A stretch of 64,000 bases of DNA from Virgibacillus proomii (GCF_018916875.1 NZ_JAHLNO010000004.1:372001-436000); one strand, 5' to 3'; positions 16,904 to 28,635 are shown, counted from the first letter of the stretch. The notes: a model not told the origin generated them from the letters alone. A program made the numbers and translations.

Positions 16904-17064
16904 GAAACTTCATTCAATAAGTTTTTCCTTCACCCTCTATGGAATGTTAGTACCTTAGGGTATGACCTAAAGGCCTTTGAACCGAATCGAGTATTTAGAT
17001 GTCGATTTCCTCCTATTTTCTATCCCTCTTGAAGTGGGAGCCCGGCATCTTAAATGCGGATAAA
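16904..17064 (-). repeat. repeat modules A and D, inverted, upstream of gpr
   Basis: Read on the minus strand: TTTTATCCGCATTTAAGATGCCGG, then CCCACTTCAAGAGGG, CGACATCTAAAT and CGATTCGG (module A, 17064-16981), then GGCCTTTAGGTCATACC and a GGAATG/CATTC hairpin (module D, 16980-16904). It runs into the gpr leader. The remaining gap 16452-16903 holds the rpsT promoter region and no gene. Confidence 0.7.
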
Positions 17065-17088
17065 ACATATGTAAAGGATGAGCGATGG

Positions 17089-18195
17089 ATGGATCAAGCA
17101 AATGAGAATATTGTCCCGTATCAAGTTAGAACCGATCTTGCCGTGGAAGCAAAGGATATGTATGTTGAAAATCAACAAAAAACAGAACAGGAAATAAAAG
17201 GGGTAACCATCAAAGAACGTGAAGAAAAAGGAATAAAAATATCCTGTGTAGAAATTGATGAAACAGGAGCTGAGCTACTGCAAAAGAAGGCGGGAACATA
17301 TATTACCATCTATGCTGATGGGGTGAAACGTCAGGACACGAAAAGACAGGAGCAAGCAGCGAAAGTATTAGCAAAGGAGTTAGAAGCATTAATTGCTGCC
17401 AACAATATCTTTAAAGATGGTAAATGCTTAATCGTCGGATTGGGAAATTGGAATGTTACACCAGATGCGCTAGGGCCGATGACGATAGAAAAAGTGCTAG
17501 TGACAAGTCATTTATTTGAACTGGAGCATGAAACGGTTGCAGAAGGCTACCGGCCTACTGCTGCTATAACTCCCGGTGTGATGGGGATAACCGGCATTGA
17601 AACGAGTAATATTATTTTTGGGATTGTAGAAAAATTTAAGCCGGATTTTGTTATTTGTGTTGATGCCTTAGCTTCAAGATCAATTGAAAGAGTTAACGAA
17701 ACCATTCAATTGTCCAATACTGGTATTCATCCAGGCTCTGGTGTTGGTAATAAACGTAAAGAAATCAGTAAAGAAACACTAGGTATTCCAGTTTTTGCTA
17801 TCGGTGTTCCTACTGTCGTAGATGCGGTGACGATTGCTAGTGATACGATCGATTTTTTGTTGAAGCATTTTGGAAGGGAATGGAAAGAAAAAGATAAGCC
17901 ATCTAAATCTTTAACTCCTGCTGGTCTCTCATTTGGAAATAGAAGTTTAACGGATGAAGATATGCCAGACAAGGAAAAACGACAAACGTTTTTAGGTATT
18001 GTCGGCAGTCTTGATGATAAAGAAAAAAGAAAACTGATTACCGAAGTCTTAACACCGCTTGGACATAATTTAATGGTTACACCAAAAGAAGTCGATGGGT
18101 TTATGAAAGATATGGCAAATTTACTAGCTAATGGTGTTAATGCTGCATTGCATGAAACCGTGGATGTTGATAATTTTGCTTTTTATTCAAGATAA
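17089..18195 (+). CDS. gpr: germination (spore) protease GPR
   Basis: Peptidase family A25 enzyme that degrades small acid-soluble spore proteins during germination, made as a zymogen in the forespore. Homology begins at [13 protein letters not shown] and includes [38 protein letters not shown] and [12 protein letters not shown]. The frame is open back to an ATG at 16999, but those 30 extra codons are translated repeat module A. The ATG at 17089, 11 nt after AAAGGA, gives 368 aa, exactly the B. subtilis length. In B. subtilis transcription is by sigma F/G; I do not see a clear promoter, and the repeat abuts the start. Confidence 0.95.
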   Translation: MDQANENIVPYQVRTDLAVEAKDMYVENQQKTEQEIKGVTIKEREEKGIKISCVEIDETGAELLQKKAGTYITIYADGVKRQDTKRQEQAAKVLAKELEALIAANNIFKDGKCLIVGLGNWNVTPDALGPMTIEKVLVTSHLFELEHETVAEGYRPTAAITPGVMGITGIETSNIIFGIVEKFKPDFVICVDALASRSIERVNETIQLSNTGIHPGSGVGNKRKEISKETLGIPVFAIGVPTVVDAVTIASDTIDFLLKHFGREWKEKDKPSKSLTPAGLSFGNRSLTDEDMPDKEKRQTFLGIVGSLDDKEKRKLITEVLTPLGHNLMVTPKEVDGFMKDMANLLANGVNAALHETVDVDNFAFYSR

Positions 18196-18219
18196 AAAAG
18201 AGTATACAAAAAATGTAGT

Positions 18220-18294
18220 GAGCATTCTAGTATTCAGCTTAAAGACAGACGTATTCAAATGAAAGAGCTGAATAGGAATGCTCTTTTATTTTTT
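18220..18294 (+). terminator. rho-independent terminator of gpr
   Basis: GAGCATTCTAGTATTCAGCT pairs with AGCTGAATAGGAATGCTC, followed by TTTTATTTTTT. Confidence 0.8.
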
Positions 18295-18448
18295 CGAAAT
18301 CATAGAAATACTAAAGATATGCTTACGCGAGGGACTTTTTTACTCTGGATTGAATCTATTTTGAGGTTCTAGTTTTGGAATTCACTTCATAGAGTGAACT
18401 ATAGAAAATGATAGTGTTATGAAGTTGCATTTCAGAAAGGGTGGAACC

Positions 18449-19624
18449 ATGCAATGGAAAAGTAACTGGCTGCGCTTATTTTATCAAAAAGGCAGTGTTT
18501 ATTTCATTGGTTTTGTTCTATTATTTTTATTTATTGGAATAATGACTACGGTAAAGCCTGCTTATCGACTATCATCTGAAATTATTACCGGATGGACAAG
18601 TGATATTGATAGTTCATTTTTCTATTATTTACTGAGCTTGGAAAATCGTGCCTTTCAACAAAGTTATCCAACTGATAAAAACAAGCCAAATGTCTTAACA
18701 ACCTTATTTAAAGTAGCAACCAACCTTACACCCAAAGATCCCCGTAGCTTAATAAGAAATGAAATACCTGGGTTCTCCAGTTTTGATAATCAAATTTTAA
18801 TTGCTGGTAAGGGAACCAACTTTACTAATTTTCCTATTGAATCCTCACCCCCCTTAAAGAACGTTTTAAAAGAACGACAAGCTTTTATTGATCAGCAAGA
18901 TAAAGAAACGGAGCAAAACGAAGAATCTAAAAATGATAACCGCACAAAAAAATCACATCCTACAACCGGAGATAAAAATGTTGTGTTTTTGTATAACACG
19001 CATAACCGAGAATCATTTTTACCACATTTACCTGATGTATCTGATCCAAATGAAGCTCATCATAAAGAAGTAAATATTACCAAGGTAAGTGAACGGTTAG
19101 CAACATCGTTAAAAGCGAATGGCATAGGAACAAAGGTGGATAATACTGATATTATGAGTGAACTGAACAATAAGGGCTGGGACTATGGAAAATCTTATAA
19201 AGCCTCAAGAGAAATTGTTCGTGAGACTGTTGCAGCGAATAAAGACATTACCTATGTTTTTGATCTGCATCGTGATTCAATCGATAGGAATAAAACAACA
19301 ACGAAAATTAACGAACAATCATATGCTCGAGTTATGATTGTTATTGGTGCAGAGCATGATGCGTATGAAAAAAATCAAAAACTAGCAGCAAAATTACATT
19401 ATTTATTGGAAGAAAAGTACCCTGGCTTAAGTAGGGGAGTGTTTACTAAGAAAGGTGCAGGGACAAATGGTATATTTAATCAGGATTTATCAGAAAATGC
19501 GTTACTGTTGGAGTTTGGTGGAGTAGAAAATAATATAGACGAGCTGTATCGTTCAGCTGATGCATTCGCAGATGTATTTAGTGAATTATACTGGGATGCC
19601 GAGAAAGTAAACGCCGATTCTTAG
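18449..19624 (+). CDS. spoIIP: stage II sporulation protein P (peptidoglycan amidase/endopeptidase)
   Basis: 391-aa membrane-anchored cell wall hydrolase of the SpoIID-SpoIIP-SpoIIM engulfment machine, acting in the mother cell. One N-terminal transmembrane helix (about 17-36) is followed by an extracellular linker rich in Lys/Glu. The catalytic domain has LYNTHNRESFLPH (about 185), VFDLHRDS (about 270) and LLLEFGGVENN near 361. The ATG at 18449 after AAAGGGTGG is preferred to the in-frame ATG at 18419, which has no binding site. yqxA follows 10 nt later. Confidence 0.94.
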   Translation: MQWKSNWLRLFYQKGSVYFIGFVLLFLFIGIMTTVKPAYRLSSEIITGWTSDIDSSFFYYLLSLENRAFQQSYPTDKNKPNVLTTLFKVATNLTPKDPRSLIRNEIPGFSSFDNQILIAGKGTNFTNFPIESSPPLKNVLKERQAFIDQQDKETEQNEESKNDNRTKKSHPTTGDKNVVFLYNTHNRESFLPHLPDVSDPNEAHHKEVNITKVSERLATSLKANGIGTKVDNTDIMSELNNKGWDYGKSYKASREIVRETVAANKDITYVFDLHRDSIDRNKTTTKINEQSYARVMIVIGAEHDAYEKNQKLAAKLHYLLEEKYPGLSRGVFTKKGAGTNGIFNQDLSENALLLEFGGVENNIDELYRSADAFADVFSELYWDAEKVNADS

Positions 19625-19634
19625 GAGGGTTAAT

Positions 19635-19943
19635 ATGGCAAGATCTGTGATTATTCTTTTGTTACTGGCAATTTGTTTTTTAACAGGGGTAGTTTACGGT
19701 AATCAAGGTACAGTGAATAAGGAACAAGAATCCATTGCCTCAGACAAGACGGAGGAAATAACTTTACCATCTATCGAAAAGATAAATAAAGCAACTAGTG
19801 AGGAAAACAGTGCTCCTCTTGCAGAAGTAGAAGCTCCGGCCCCGGTAACGGAGAAGACAGCTTCTATACTGGAAGCAAGTATTACAGGATTTTATGAGAT
19901 TGTGGTCGAAATTTTATATCAAATATCACAGCTGTTTTTTTAA
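19635..19943 (+). CDS. yqxA: YqxA family protein (DUF3679-like)
   Basis: 102-aa protein with an N-terminal hydrophobic segment (about residues 4-21), probably a signal or anchor, then an acidic linker and a hydrophobic C-terminus (FYEIVVEILYQISQLFF). Position between spoIIP and lepA matches yqxA of B. subtilis. The ATG follows TAGGAGGG. Function unknown; co-transcription with spoIIP suggests mother-cell expression. Confidence 0.75.
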   Translation: MARSVIILLLLAICFLTGVVYGNQGTVNKEQESIASDKTEEITLPSIEKINKATSEENSAPLAEVEAPAPVTEKTASILEASITGFYEIVVEILYQISQLFF

Positions 19944-19998
19944 GTTGTTAAGAAACTATCCGTTCTGATACTATTAAAGGTCGCTGTTAAAAATGTTA

Positions 19999-20040
19999 GG
20001 TTCTTACAATTTATCAACAAGTTGATCGATTGTAAGAACC
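19999..20040. other. 42-bp near-perfect palindrome after yqxA
   Basis: GGTTCTTACAAT (19999-20010) pairs with ATTGTAAGAACC (20029-20040), and inside it ATCAAC pairs with GTTGAT. No T-run follows on either strand, so a standard terminator is doubtful. Confidence 0.6.
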
Positions 20041-20292
20041 CTGGTACGTCCATTAACCACCTTGCCAATTTCTGCTAGTAATCGAGCTTAGCTTAGTTTG
20101 ACTGATCCCTAATTGGAAAATTCTTGAACATGATATACTATTGGTTTTGACGAATTTAACTTATTATTTTTCTATATGTGATGCTTGAACAGATTGAATT
20201 ATTCAATATGTAGTATAGTATCACGTTTTTATTCTTGTCTAGGAAATGATATCCGTTTTGCATGGAGGATAACTTTTTGAAAAAGTTGCTTC

Positions 20293-20436
20293 GTCTAGCT
20301 CCAGCGCTCAAGCGACTAGCAAACTTCAGTCTTCTTCCTACGATAAGTCAACATCGGCTCCTGCGTCACCGTGTTTTCTTTATCTCGTCAGAAGACCTCC
20401 AGTTTGTCGTCGCTAAGCGAGCGCCTGCGCTTTTGT
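20293..20436 (+). repeat. repeat module C, compact tandem copy 1
   Basis: The left arm AGCGACTAGCAAACTTCAG with GTCTTCT (around 20310-20336) is complementary to the right arm AGAAGAC, AGTTTG, GTCGCT (around 20390-20415). Only about 54 nt lie between the arms. A head element with GATATCCGTTTTGCATGG precedes it at 20248. Confidence 0.75.
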
Positions 20437-20581
20437 GTCTAGCTTCAGCGCTCAAGCGACTAGCAAACTTCAGTCTTCTTCCTACGATAAGTCAACATCG
20501 GCTCCTGCGTCACCGTGTATTCTTTATCTCGTCAGAAGACCTCCAGTTTGTACGTCGCTAAGCGAGCGCCTGCGCTTTTGT
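20437..20581 (+). repeat. repeat module C, compact tandem copy 2
   Basis: Differs from copy 1 at about three positions over 145 bp (two substitutions and one inserted base). Confidence 0.75.
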
Positions 20582-21030
20582 ATCTAGCTCCAGCGCTCAA
20601 GCGACTAGCAAACTTCAGTCTTCTTCCTACGATAAGTCAACATTAGCTCGAATCTAAAGGAGGCCGACTAAAAGTGGGCTGCCGCTCAGGCATCAGTAAA
20701 TCCCTGTTTAGAGGCATGTTTTTTTATCCCGAATGTAAGGAGCCGTATTTCTACCTTTGAAAAATATCTGCTTATTATTTTTCGAACTTTAGAAACAAAC
20801 GCTCTTAAATGCCCGATTCGTTTCGGTAGACAGGACAAGAAAAGCTTCGATAGCAATACCATCGCACGCAGAAAGTGATTTCCTTTTCAAGGACAAGGAA
20901 AGCTACGACAGGATACATCGCGGTTTTTTAAGGGAAAAAGTACTCCTTGAATGAAGTTTCACTTTATCTCGTCAGAAGACCTCCAGTTTGGTACGTTACT
21001 AACCGGGTGCTTCTAGCTTTTGTTCTTGAA
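20582..21030 (+). repeat. repeat module C, copy 3, with modules A and T between its arms
   Basis: Left arm 20582-20640, then GGCCGACTAAAAGTGGGC and GAGGCATGTTTTTTTATCC, a module A copy (about 20723-20825), a decayed T array (about 20826-20945), then the right arm with TCGTCAGAAGACCTCC (20968-21030). The stretch 19944-20247 holds only the palindrome, and 21031-21137 is the lepA leader. Confidence 0.7.
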
Positions 21031-21137
21031 TATCAATGGTTCTACTGCTATAATCTAACCTAGTCATTGGCGTAGTTAATTTTGGGATTTCTATCTGTTG
21101 GAATACAGGTGGAAGGAAGTAGGAGTGAACATCATTA

Positions 21138-22946
21138 ATGGCAGAAAATCAAAGAAATGTACGGAACTTTTCGATTATCGCTCATATTGACCATGGAAAG
21201 TCAACATTAGCTGATCGGATTTTAGAGCGAACACAAGCAATTTCACAACGAGAAATGAAAGATCAGCTGCTTGATGCTATGGATTTGGAGAGAGAGCGTG
21301 GTATTACAATAAAATTAAACGCAGTTCAGCTTAATTATACAAGTAATGCTGGAGATGAATATCTTTTCCATTTGATCGATACACCTGGACATGTTGATTT
21401 TACATATGAAGTATCGAGAAGTCTTGCAGCTTGTGAAGGTGCTATCTTGGTGGTTGATGCTGCTCAAGGAATAGAGGCGCAAACGTTAGCAAACGTTTAT
21501 TTAGCTTTGGATAACGACTTAGAGATCATTCCTGTCATCAATAAAATAGATTTACCAAGTGCAGATCCAGAGCGTGTCAAACAAGAATTGGAAGATGTAA
21601 TTGGGATTGATAAAGATGATGTGATTCTTGCTTCAGCAAAAGCAAATATTGGAATAGATGAGATTTTAGAACGAATTATTGAAACAATCCCGGCCCCATC
21701 TGGTGATCCAGAAGCACCTCTGAAAGCTCTGATTTTTGATTCTCTCTATGATTCGTATCGTGGTGTTATCGCAAACGTTTGTATAAAAGAAGGGTCTGTT
21801 AAAGTTGGCGACAAAATAAAAATGATGGCAACTGGCAAAGAATATGAAGTTAACGAGGTTGGTGTATTTCATCCTAAACCAGAAAGTAAAGATGAATTAA
21901 TTGTTGGTGATGTCGGTTATTTGACAGCATCGATTAAAAATGTAGGCGATACTCGGGTTGGTGACACGATCACACTGGTAAGCCGCCCGGCAACAGAACC
22001 TTTACCGGGATATAAGAAATTAAACCCAATGGTATTTTGCGGTCTATATCCGGTAGACTCTAAAAATTACAATGACTTACGAGAAGCATTAGAGCGGTTA
22101 GAATTAAACGATTCATCCCTTCAGTATGAAGCGGAAACATCTCAAGCATTGGGCTTTGGCTTTCGCTGTGGCTTTTTAGGATTATTGCATATGGAGATTA
22201 TTCAAGAACGCATTGAAAGAGAGTTTAATATTGATTTAATTACAACCGCCCCAAGTGTTATTTATGAAGTGGAGCAAACGGATGGAGAAACCATTTCTAT
22301 TGATAACCCATCATTTATACCCGACCCTCAACAAATTAATGAAATACGAGAGCCATATGTAAAAGCAACGATCATGGTGCCAAACGAATTTGTTGGTGCG
22401 GTAATGGAAATATCACAAAAAAAACGCGGTCAATTTATTGATATGGAGTACTTAGATGATATTCGGGTTAATGTAATTTATCATATTCCATTATCTGAGA
22501 TTGTTTATGATTTCTTTGATCAGCTCAAATCACAAACGAAAGGTTATGCTTCGTTTGATTATGATTTAATTGGTTACCGTCCGTCAAAATTAGTGAAGAT
22601 GGATATATTACTAAATGGGGAAACAATCGATGCATTATCGTTCATAGTTCACCGTGATTTTGCTTACGAGCGTGGAAAGCAGATTGTAGAAAAACTAAAA
22701 GATCTTATCCCAAGACAGCAGTTTGAGGTTCCCGTACAAGCTGCGATTGGCAATAAGATTATCGCTCGTTCAACGATCAAAGCAATGCGAAAAAACGTAC
22801 TCTCTAAATGTTACGGGGGAGACATTTCACGAAAACGTAAATTACTGGAAAAGCAAAAAGAAGGTAAAAAACGAATGAAAATGATTGGATCCGTGGAAGT
22901 TCCCCAAGAAGCCTTTATGGCAGTTTTGAAGATGGATGATGATTAA
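21138..22946 (+). CDS. lepA: translation elongation factor 4 (LepA)
   Basis: 602-aa translational GTPase that binds ribosomes and can back-translocate them. G domain motifs are [10 protein letters not shown] (about 14-23), ERGITIK (switch I), DTPGHVDF (G3, about 81) and NKID (G4, about 135). EF-G-like domains II, III and V follow, then the LepA-specific C-terminal domain with [16 protein letters not shown] near 577. Length and motifs are normal. The ATG follows TAGGAGTGAAC. In B. subtilis lepA is co-transcribed with hemW, but here a terminator lies between them. Confidence 0.97.
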   Translation: MAENQRNVRNFSIIAHIDHGKSTLADRILERTQAISQREMKDQLLDAMDLERERGITIKLNAVQLNYTSNAGDEYLFHLIDTPGHVDFTYEVSRSLAACEGAILVVDAAQGIEAQTLANVYLALDNDLEIIPVINKIDLPSADPERVKQELEDVIGIDKDDVILASAKANIGIDEILERIIETIPAPSGDPEAPLKALIFDSLYDSYRGVIANVCIKEGSVKVGDKIKMMATGKEYEVNEVGVFHPKPESKDELIVGDVGYLTASIKNVGDTRVGDTITLVSRPATEPLPGYKKLNPMVFCGLYPVDSKNYNDLREALERLELNDSSLQYEAETSQALGFGFRCGFLGLLHMEIIQERIEREFNIDLITTAPSVIYEVEQTDGETISIDNPSFIPDPQQINEIREPYVKATIMVPNEFVGAVMEISQKKRGQFIDMEYLDDIRVNVIYHIPLSEIVYDFFDQLKSQTKGYASFDYDLIGYRPSKLVKMDILLNGETIDALSFIVHRDFAYERGKQIVEKLKDLIPRQQFEVPVQAAIGNKIIARSTIKAMRKNVLSKCYGGDISRKRKLLEKQKEGKKRMKMIGSVEVPQEAFMAVLKMDDD

Positions 22947-22992
22947 ATCAAGGGTACAAGCTGGAAAAATTGTCATTAGCTCATATGATCAC

Positions 22993-23033
22993 CCGTCCTG
23001 CCACCGTTTTAATGGTCGGCTAGGACGGTTTTT
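22993..23033 (+). terminator. rho-independent terminator of lepA
   Basis: CCGTCCT (22993-22999) pairs with AGGACGG (23022-23028), followed by a T-run. Confidence 0.75.
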
Positions 23034-23184
23034 AAAAATGAAAAATAATTAAGCGTTGTTTATAACAGTTATGAGATATGTTAGTTTTTTAGCCGCTTAA
23101 CAACTTTAATTGTTTCATTCGCTTTTAATAATCTGTATAAGTTACAATATTATTCTGCTTATTATTATAAAGAAGGGGTATGTT

Positions 23185-24339
23185 ATGAATTTAATTCAAT
23201 CTGTTTATGTGCACATACCATTTTGCCAGCAAATTTGTCATTACTGTGATTTCACCAAGTTTTTTTATAACGAACAATTGGCAAATGACTATATAGATGC
23301 GTTAAAACAGGAAATTTCCACTTATGTAAAGGAAAATAATACAAAGATCCGTACCATTTTTATTGGTGGAGGAACCCCGACTGCTTTAACTGTTGATCAA
23401 TTAGAAGGAGTGTTAGAACAACTAAGTTTGAAATTTGATTTAACAGTATGCGAAGAGTTTACGATTGAAGCTAATCCGGGAGATTTTAGTGAGGAAAAAA
23501 TAAAATTATTGACGTCGTATGGAGTTAATCGAGTGTCTTTAGGTGTTCAAGTATTTGATAATGCCATGCTAAAGGAATTAGGCAGAATTCATACCGTGCA
23601 AGATGTATATCATACGATTGAACTTTTACAGAAACATGGCATAGATAATATTAGTACGGATTTAATCTATGCACTTCCAAATCAGTCGATTGCTCATTTT
23701 AAAGCATCTTTACAGGCAGCAATGAGTTTAAATCTACCACATCTTTCGACATATGCCTTGCAAATTGAGCCCAAAACCGTTTTCTATCAACGCTATAAAA
23801 AGGGCAAGCTACATCGTCCTGCACAAGAGGACGAAGTGCAGATGTATGAAATTTTAAAAGCAACAGCTAAAGCAAATGGATTATTACAATATGAGATTAG
23901 TAATTTTGCTCGGCCAGGATTTGAAAGCAAGCACAACTTAACTTATTGGAATAATGAATATTATTACGGTTTTGGCGCAGGAGCTTATGGTTATTTACCC
24001 GGTAAACGTTATGGTAATATTCGTCCACTGCCTGCCTATATCAAACAAGCAAAACTAGATGGAAAACCAATCTTACACATCGATTCAATTGGTAAAAAAG
24101 AACAAATGGAAGAAGAAATGTTTCTTGGATTACGAAGGATGCAAGGAGTAAATAAACGTCATTTTGCAGCTAAATTTGGAATTTCGGTGGATCAAGTATA
24201 CCGTTCGTCTATTGAAGAACTCATACAAAAAGGTTGGTTAATAGAGGATGTCAATACAATTGTATTAACGGAAGAAGGTAAGTTATTGGCTAATGAAGTA
24301 TTTGAGAGGTTCTTACTTGAAGAGGAAATGCTAAAATAG
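23185..24339 (+). CDS. hemW: radical SAM heme chaperone HemW
   Basis: 384-aa radical SAM protein with the cluster motif CQQICHYC (CxxxCxxC, about residues 15-22), a GGGTPT motif near 66 and a C-terminal HemN-type domain. HemW binds heme and delivers it to membrane targets; older annotations call it oxygen-independent coproporphyrinogen oxidase, but the N-terminal extension of true HemN is missing. The ATG at 23185 after AAGAAGGGG is preferred. The frame is open 25 codons further upstream, but that part is hydrophobic and has no binding site. Confidence 0.94.
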   Translation: MNLIQSVYVHIPFCQQICHYCDFTKFFYNEQLANDYIDALKQEISTYVKENNTKIRTIFIGGGTPTALTVDQLEGVLEQLSLKFDLTVCEEFTIEANPGDFSEEKIKLLTSYGVNRVSLGVQVFDNAMLKELGRIHTVQDVYHTIELLQKHGIDNISTDLIYALPNQSIAHFKASLQAAMSLNLPHLSTYALQIEPKTVFYQRYKKGKLHRPAQEDEVQMYEILKATAKANGLLQYEISNFARPGFESKHNLTYWNNEYYYGFGAGAYGYLPGKRYGNIRPLPAYIKQAKLDGKPILHIDSIGKKEQMEEEMFLGLRRMQGVNKRHFAAKFGISVDQVYRSSIEELIQKGWLIEDVNTIVLTEEGKLLANEVFERFLLEEEMLK

Positions 24340-24357
24340 TCAATGTTTTAACAATAG

Positions 24358-24386
24358 CCTGTATGCTATGATACAGGTGTTTTTTC
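24358..24386 (+). terminator. rho-independent terminator of hemW
   Basis: CCTGTAT, 6-nt loop, ATACAGG, then a T-rich run. Confidence 0.8.
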
Positions 24387-24402
24387 TTTCTGTTTAGAAA
24401 TG

Positions 24403-24885
24403 ATAACCGTTTTCTATAATATGGCTGTTTAAAAGTAGCTTCATCTAGCTGATGTGCTTCAAGCGACTAGCAACAACATGCAGAAAAAGCGTTTTTCTTT
24501 TTTAAGGGTAAGAAGAACTACGACAGCAATACATCGCTCAAAGAAAAAGTGTTTTTTCAAGGACAGAGTATCTTCGACAGTAATACACCGCAAAAAGTTC
24601 TTTTTTCATGGACGCTTGCGATCTTAGCCTTTGATCCACTACAAGGAGAAAAACAATCCTTGAATGAGGTTTTACTTTATCCCGCATGTAGGGTGCCGTA
24701 AGACTACCAGTTCAAAATTATAGAGAATACGGAGAAGAGTCTAAATTGGAGAAACGGCACCTAAATGCCCGATTGGTTCATCTAACATTCCGTGTAAAAA
24801 GCGTTCCACGGAATGAAGTTTCACTTTACCACGTCAGATATCTCCAGTTTGTACGTCGCTAACTGAGCACTTCTCGCTTTTGTTC
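24403..24885 (+). repeat. composite C-T-A-D-C repeat island before hrcA
   Basis: Head and left arm of C (24403-24474, AAGCGACTAGCAAC), T array of three units (24475-24640), module A (24676-24780, GGGTGCCGT with ACGGCACCT), module D (CATTCCGTG 24786-24794 with CACGGAATG 24807-24815), and the right arm of C (24829-24885). It fills the hemW-hrcA gap up to the hrcA promoter. Confidence 0.75.
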
Positions 24886-24917
24886 TAAAAAAAATCAATC
24901 GTTGCTATGCCATTTCA

Positions 24918-24946
24918 TTGACAAAAAAAAGCTGATTTGATACTTT
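24918..24946 (+). promoter_or_regulatory. sigma-A promoter of the hrcA-grpE-dnaK operon
   Basis: TTGACA (24918-24923), 17-nt spacer, TACTTT (24941-24946), placing the CIRCE operator over the transcription start region. Confidence 0.8.
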
Positions 24947-24956
24947 ATTATTAGAA

Positions 24957-24983
24957 TTAGCACTCGAAAGGTATGAGTGCTAA
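24957..24983 (+). promoter_or_regulatory. CIRCE operator (HrcA binding site)
   Basis: Perfect CIRCE inverted repeat: TTAGCACTC, 9-nt spacer, GAGTGCTAA. HrcA bound here represses class I heat-shock genes, so the operon is autoregulated. Confidence 0.97.
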
Positions 24984-24997
24984 CAGAGGTGATCATC

Positions 24998-26029
24998 ATG
25001 TTATCAAAAAGGCAGTTAATGATACTACAAGTCATTATTGATGATTTCATCAAGTCAGCACACCCTGTTGGCTCACGTGCTATTGCAAAAAAGGAAGTTA
25101 TTCCATATAGTGCTGCAACTATTCGAAATGAAATGGCAGACTTAGAGGATCTGGGGTTTCTTGAGAAAACTCATTCATCATCTGGTCGTATTCCTTCTGA
25201 GAAAGGATATCGCTACTATGTTGACCATCTAATTTCGCCAACTATTTTAAAACAAGAAGGTAATGTAATTAAACACATTATTAAAGATGGCTTTTTTGAG
25301 TTTGAACAACTTGTACAAATATCAGCGGAAGTTTTATCGGAGTTGACGAATTATACCTCTATTATACTGGGGCCAGAAATTTTCGATACGAAATTAAAAC
25401 AAATACAAATTATTACGATATCACCTAATACAGCTGTTGCTATTCTTGTAACAAACACTGGTCATGTAGAACATCGGACTTTTTCCATTCCAGAGAAAAT
25501 TAACCCTTCTGATTTGGAAAAAATGGTCAATATTTTAAATGAACAGCTTCATAGTGTGCCGATCCTACAATTGGCGGAAAAATTCAATTCGGAAATTGAT
25601 GCCATGATGGAAAAGTACGTATCCAATTTGGATAAATCGTATCAATACTTGAAAAATATTTTCTTTCAGGATCATCCGGTAAAAGTATATATTGGTGGTA
25701 AGTCGAATATGTTAATGCAGCCAGAGTTTAATGATGTTGATAAGATACGTGATTTTTATGCAATGATTGAGAATGAAGAAGAGATTGCCAACTTATTGAA
25801 GCAGGCAAAAGACGGCATAGAAGTATCGATAGGAAAAGAGAACGATATCGAAGCAATCAAGGATTTTAGTTTAATTACTGCATCCTATCATTTGGCTGAA
25901 GGACAGATGGGAACGATCGCATTGTTAGGTCCTACGAGGATGGAATACCGTAGAGTCATCTCATTATTAAACATCCTTTCTCATGAAATGACAGAGGCAT
26001 TAGATATGTGGTATAAACACAATGAGTAA
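24998..26029 (+). CDS. hrcA: heat-inducible transcriptional repressor HrcA
   Basis: 343-aa repressor of class I heat-shock operons, the same length as in B. subtilis. The N-terminal winged helix is MLSKRQLMILQVIIDDF to SAATIRNEMADLEDLGFLEKTHSSSGRIPSEKGYR, and the GAF-like and dimerisation region follows. The ATG at 24998 after AGAGGTG is used; an in-frame GTG at 24977 lies inside the CIRCE operator. HrcA activity depends on GroEL in B. subtilis. Confidence 0.97.
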   Translation: MLSKRQLMILQVIIDDFIKSAHPVGSRAIAKKEVIPYSAATIRNEMADLEDLGFLEKTHSSSGRIPSEKGYRYYVDHLISPTILKQEGNVIKHIIKDGFFEFEQLVQISAEVLSELTNYTSIILGPEIFDTKLKQIQIITISPNTAVAILVTNTGHVEHRTFSIPEKINPSDLEKMVNILNEQLHSVPILQLAEKFNSEIDAMMEKYVSNLDKSYQYLKNIFFQDHPVKVYIGGKSNMLMQPEFNDVDKIRDFYAMIENEEEIANLLKQAKDGIEVSIGKENDIEAIKDFSLITASYHLAEGQMGTIALLGPTRMEYRRVISLLNILSHEMTEALDMWYKHNE

Positions 26030-26067
26030 CTTGGTTTTAGCGGTCCATTTGTTATGAATGAATTAGC

Positions 26068-26103
26068 AAACAATGGGCAAGTTTCAGTAAAAGCCCATTG
26101 TTT
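26068..26103 (+). terminator. hairpin between hrcA and grpE (possible attenuator)
   Basis: AAACAATGGGC (26068-26078) pairs with GCCCATTGTTT (26093-26103), an 11-bp stem. The T tract is short, so partial termination or an RNA processing site is also possible. Confidence 0.5.
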
Positions 26104-26163
26104 CGTTCCGGAGCTTAACATGTTATAGTGTAAGGTGGTTAATTTAAATTGGAGGTGTCTGAC

Positions 26164-26763
26164 GTGGAGGAACAGAAGAAACAGGAAAATACAGCTACAG
26201 ATGAAGGAATGGATATAAAAGAACAGGTGACAGAAGATGCAGTTGAATCTGCTGAAGTCATTGATACCGAAGAAACAGATGAAGCAAATGACGTTAACGA
26301 TGAGACATCAGAGTTAGAACGTAAACTGGAAGAGCTGGAAGTGGAAAAAGATAAACTTTATGATCGCTTATTACGGATTCAAGCAGAGTATGATAATTAC
26401 AAAAAACGAACGTTGAAAGAACGGGAAGCCGATCGTAAATATAAGTCACAAGATCTGATTGAAGAATTATTACCAGTTTTAGATAACTTTGAACGTGCAT
26501 TGCAAGTAGAAAAAACAGAAGCAACCGCTAGTATTATAGAAGGCATTACAATGGTCTATAACCAGATTAAAGAAGCACTTGCGTCACAAGGTGCCGAAGA
26601 GATCGCTTCTGTCGGAGAAGAATTTGACCCTAATATACATCATGCGGTTATGCAAATTGAAGATGAAAGTCAACCATCGAATATAGTCATAGAAGAATTA
26701 CAAAAAGGGTACAAACTAAAAGATCGCGTTATTCGACCAGCAATGGTTAAAGTAAATAAATAA
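26164..26763 (+). CDS. grpE: nucleotide exchange factor GrpE
   Basis: 199-aa co-chaperone that releases ADP from DnaK. The acidic N-terminus (about 1-55) is followed by a long coiled coil (SELERKLEELEVEKDKLYDRLLR onward) and the C-terminal beta domain with the GEEFDPNIHHAVM signature near 158. The GTG at 26164 is chosen because GGAGGTG sits 6 nt upstream; an in-frame TTG at 26149 would lie ahead of that site. It lies between hrcA and dnaK in the class I heat-shock operon. Confidence 0.96.
   Translation: MEEQKKQENTATDEGMDIKEQVTEDAVESAEVIDTEETDEANDVNDETSELERKLEELEVEKDKLYDRLLRIQAEYDNYKKRTLKEREADRKYKSQDLIEELLPVLDNFERALQVEKTEATASIIEGITMVYNQIKEALASQGAEEIASVGEEFDPNIHHAVMQIEDESQPSNIVIEELQKGYKLKDRVIRPAMVKVNK

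Positions 26764-28635
<1,872 letters not shown>

Noticed and set aside
20262-20561. Open frame of 99 codons with two internal protein repeats
   Set aside because: It is translated from the tandem C repeat; both arms and the period explain the repeats, and it has no ribosome binding site.
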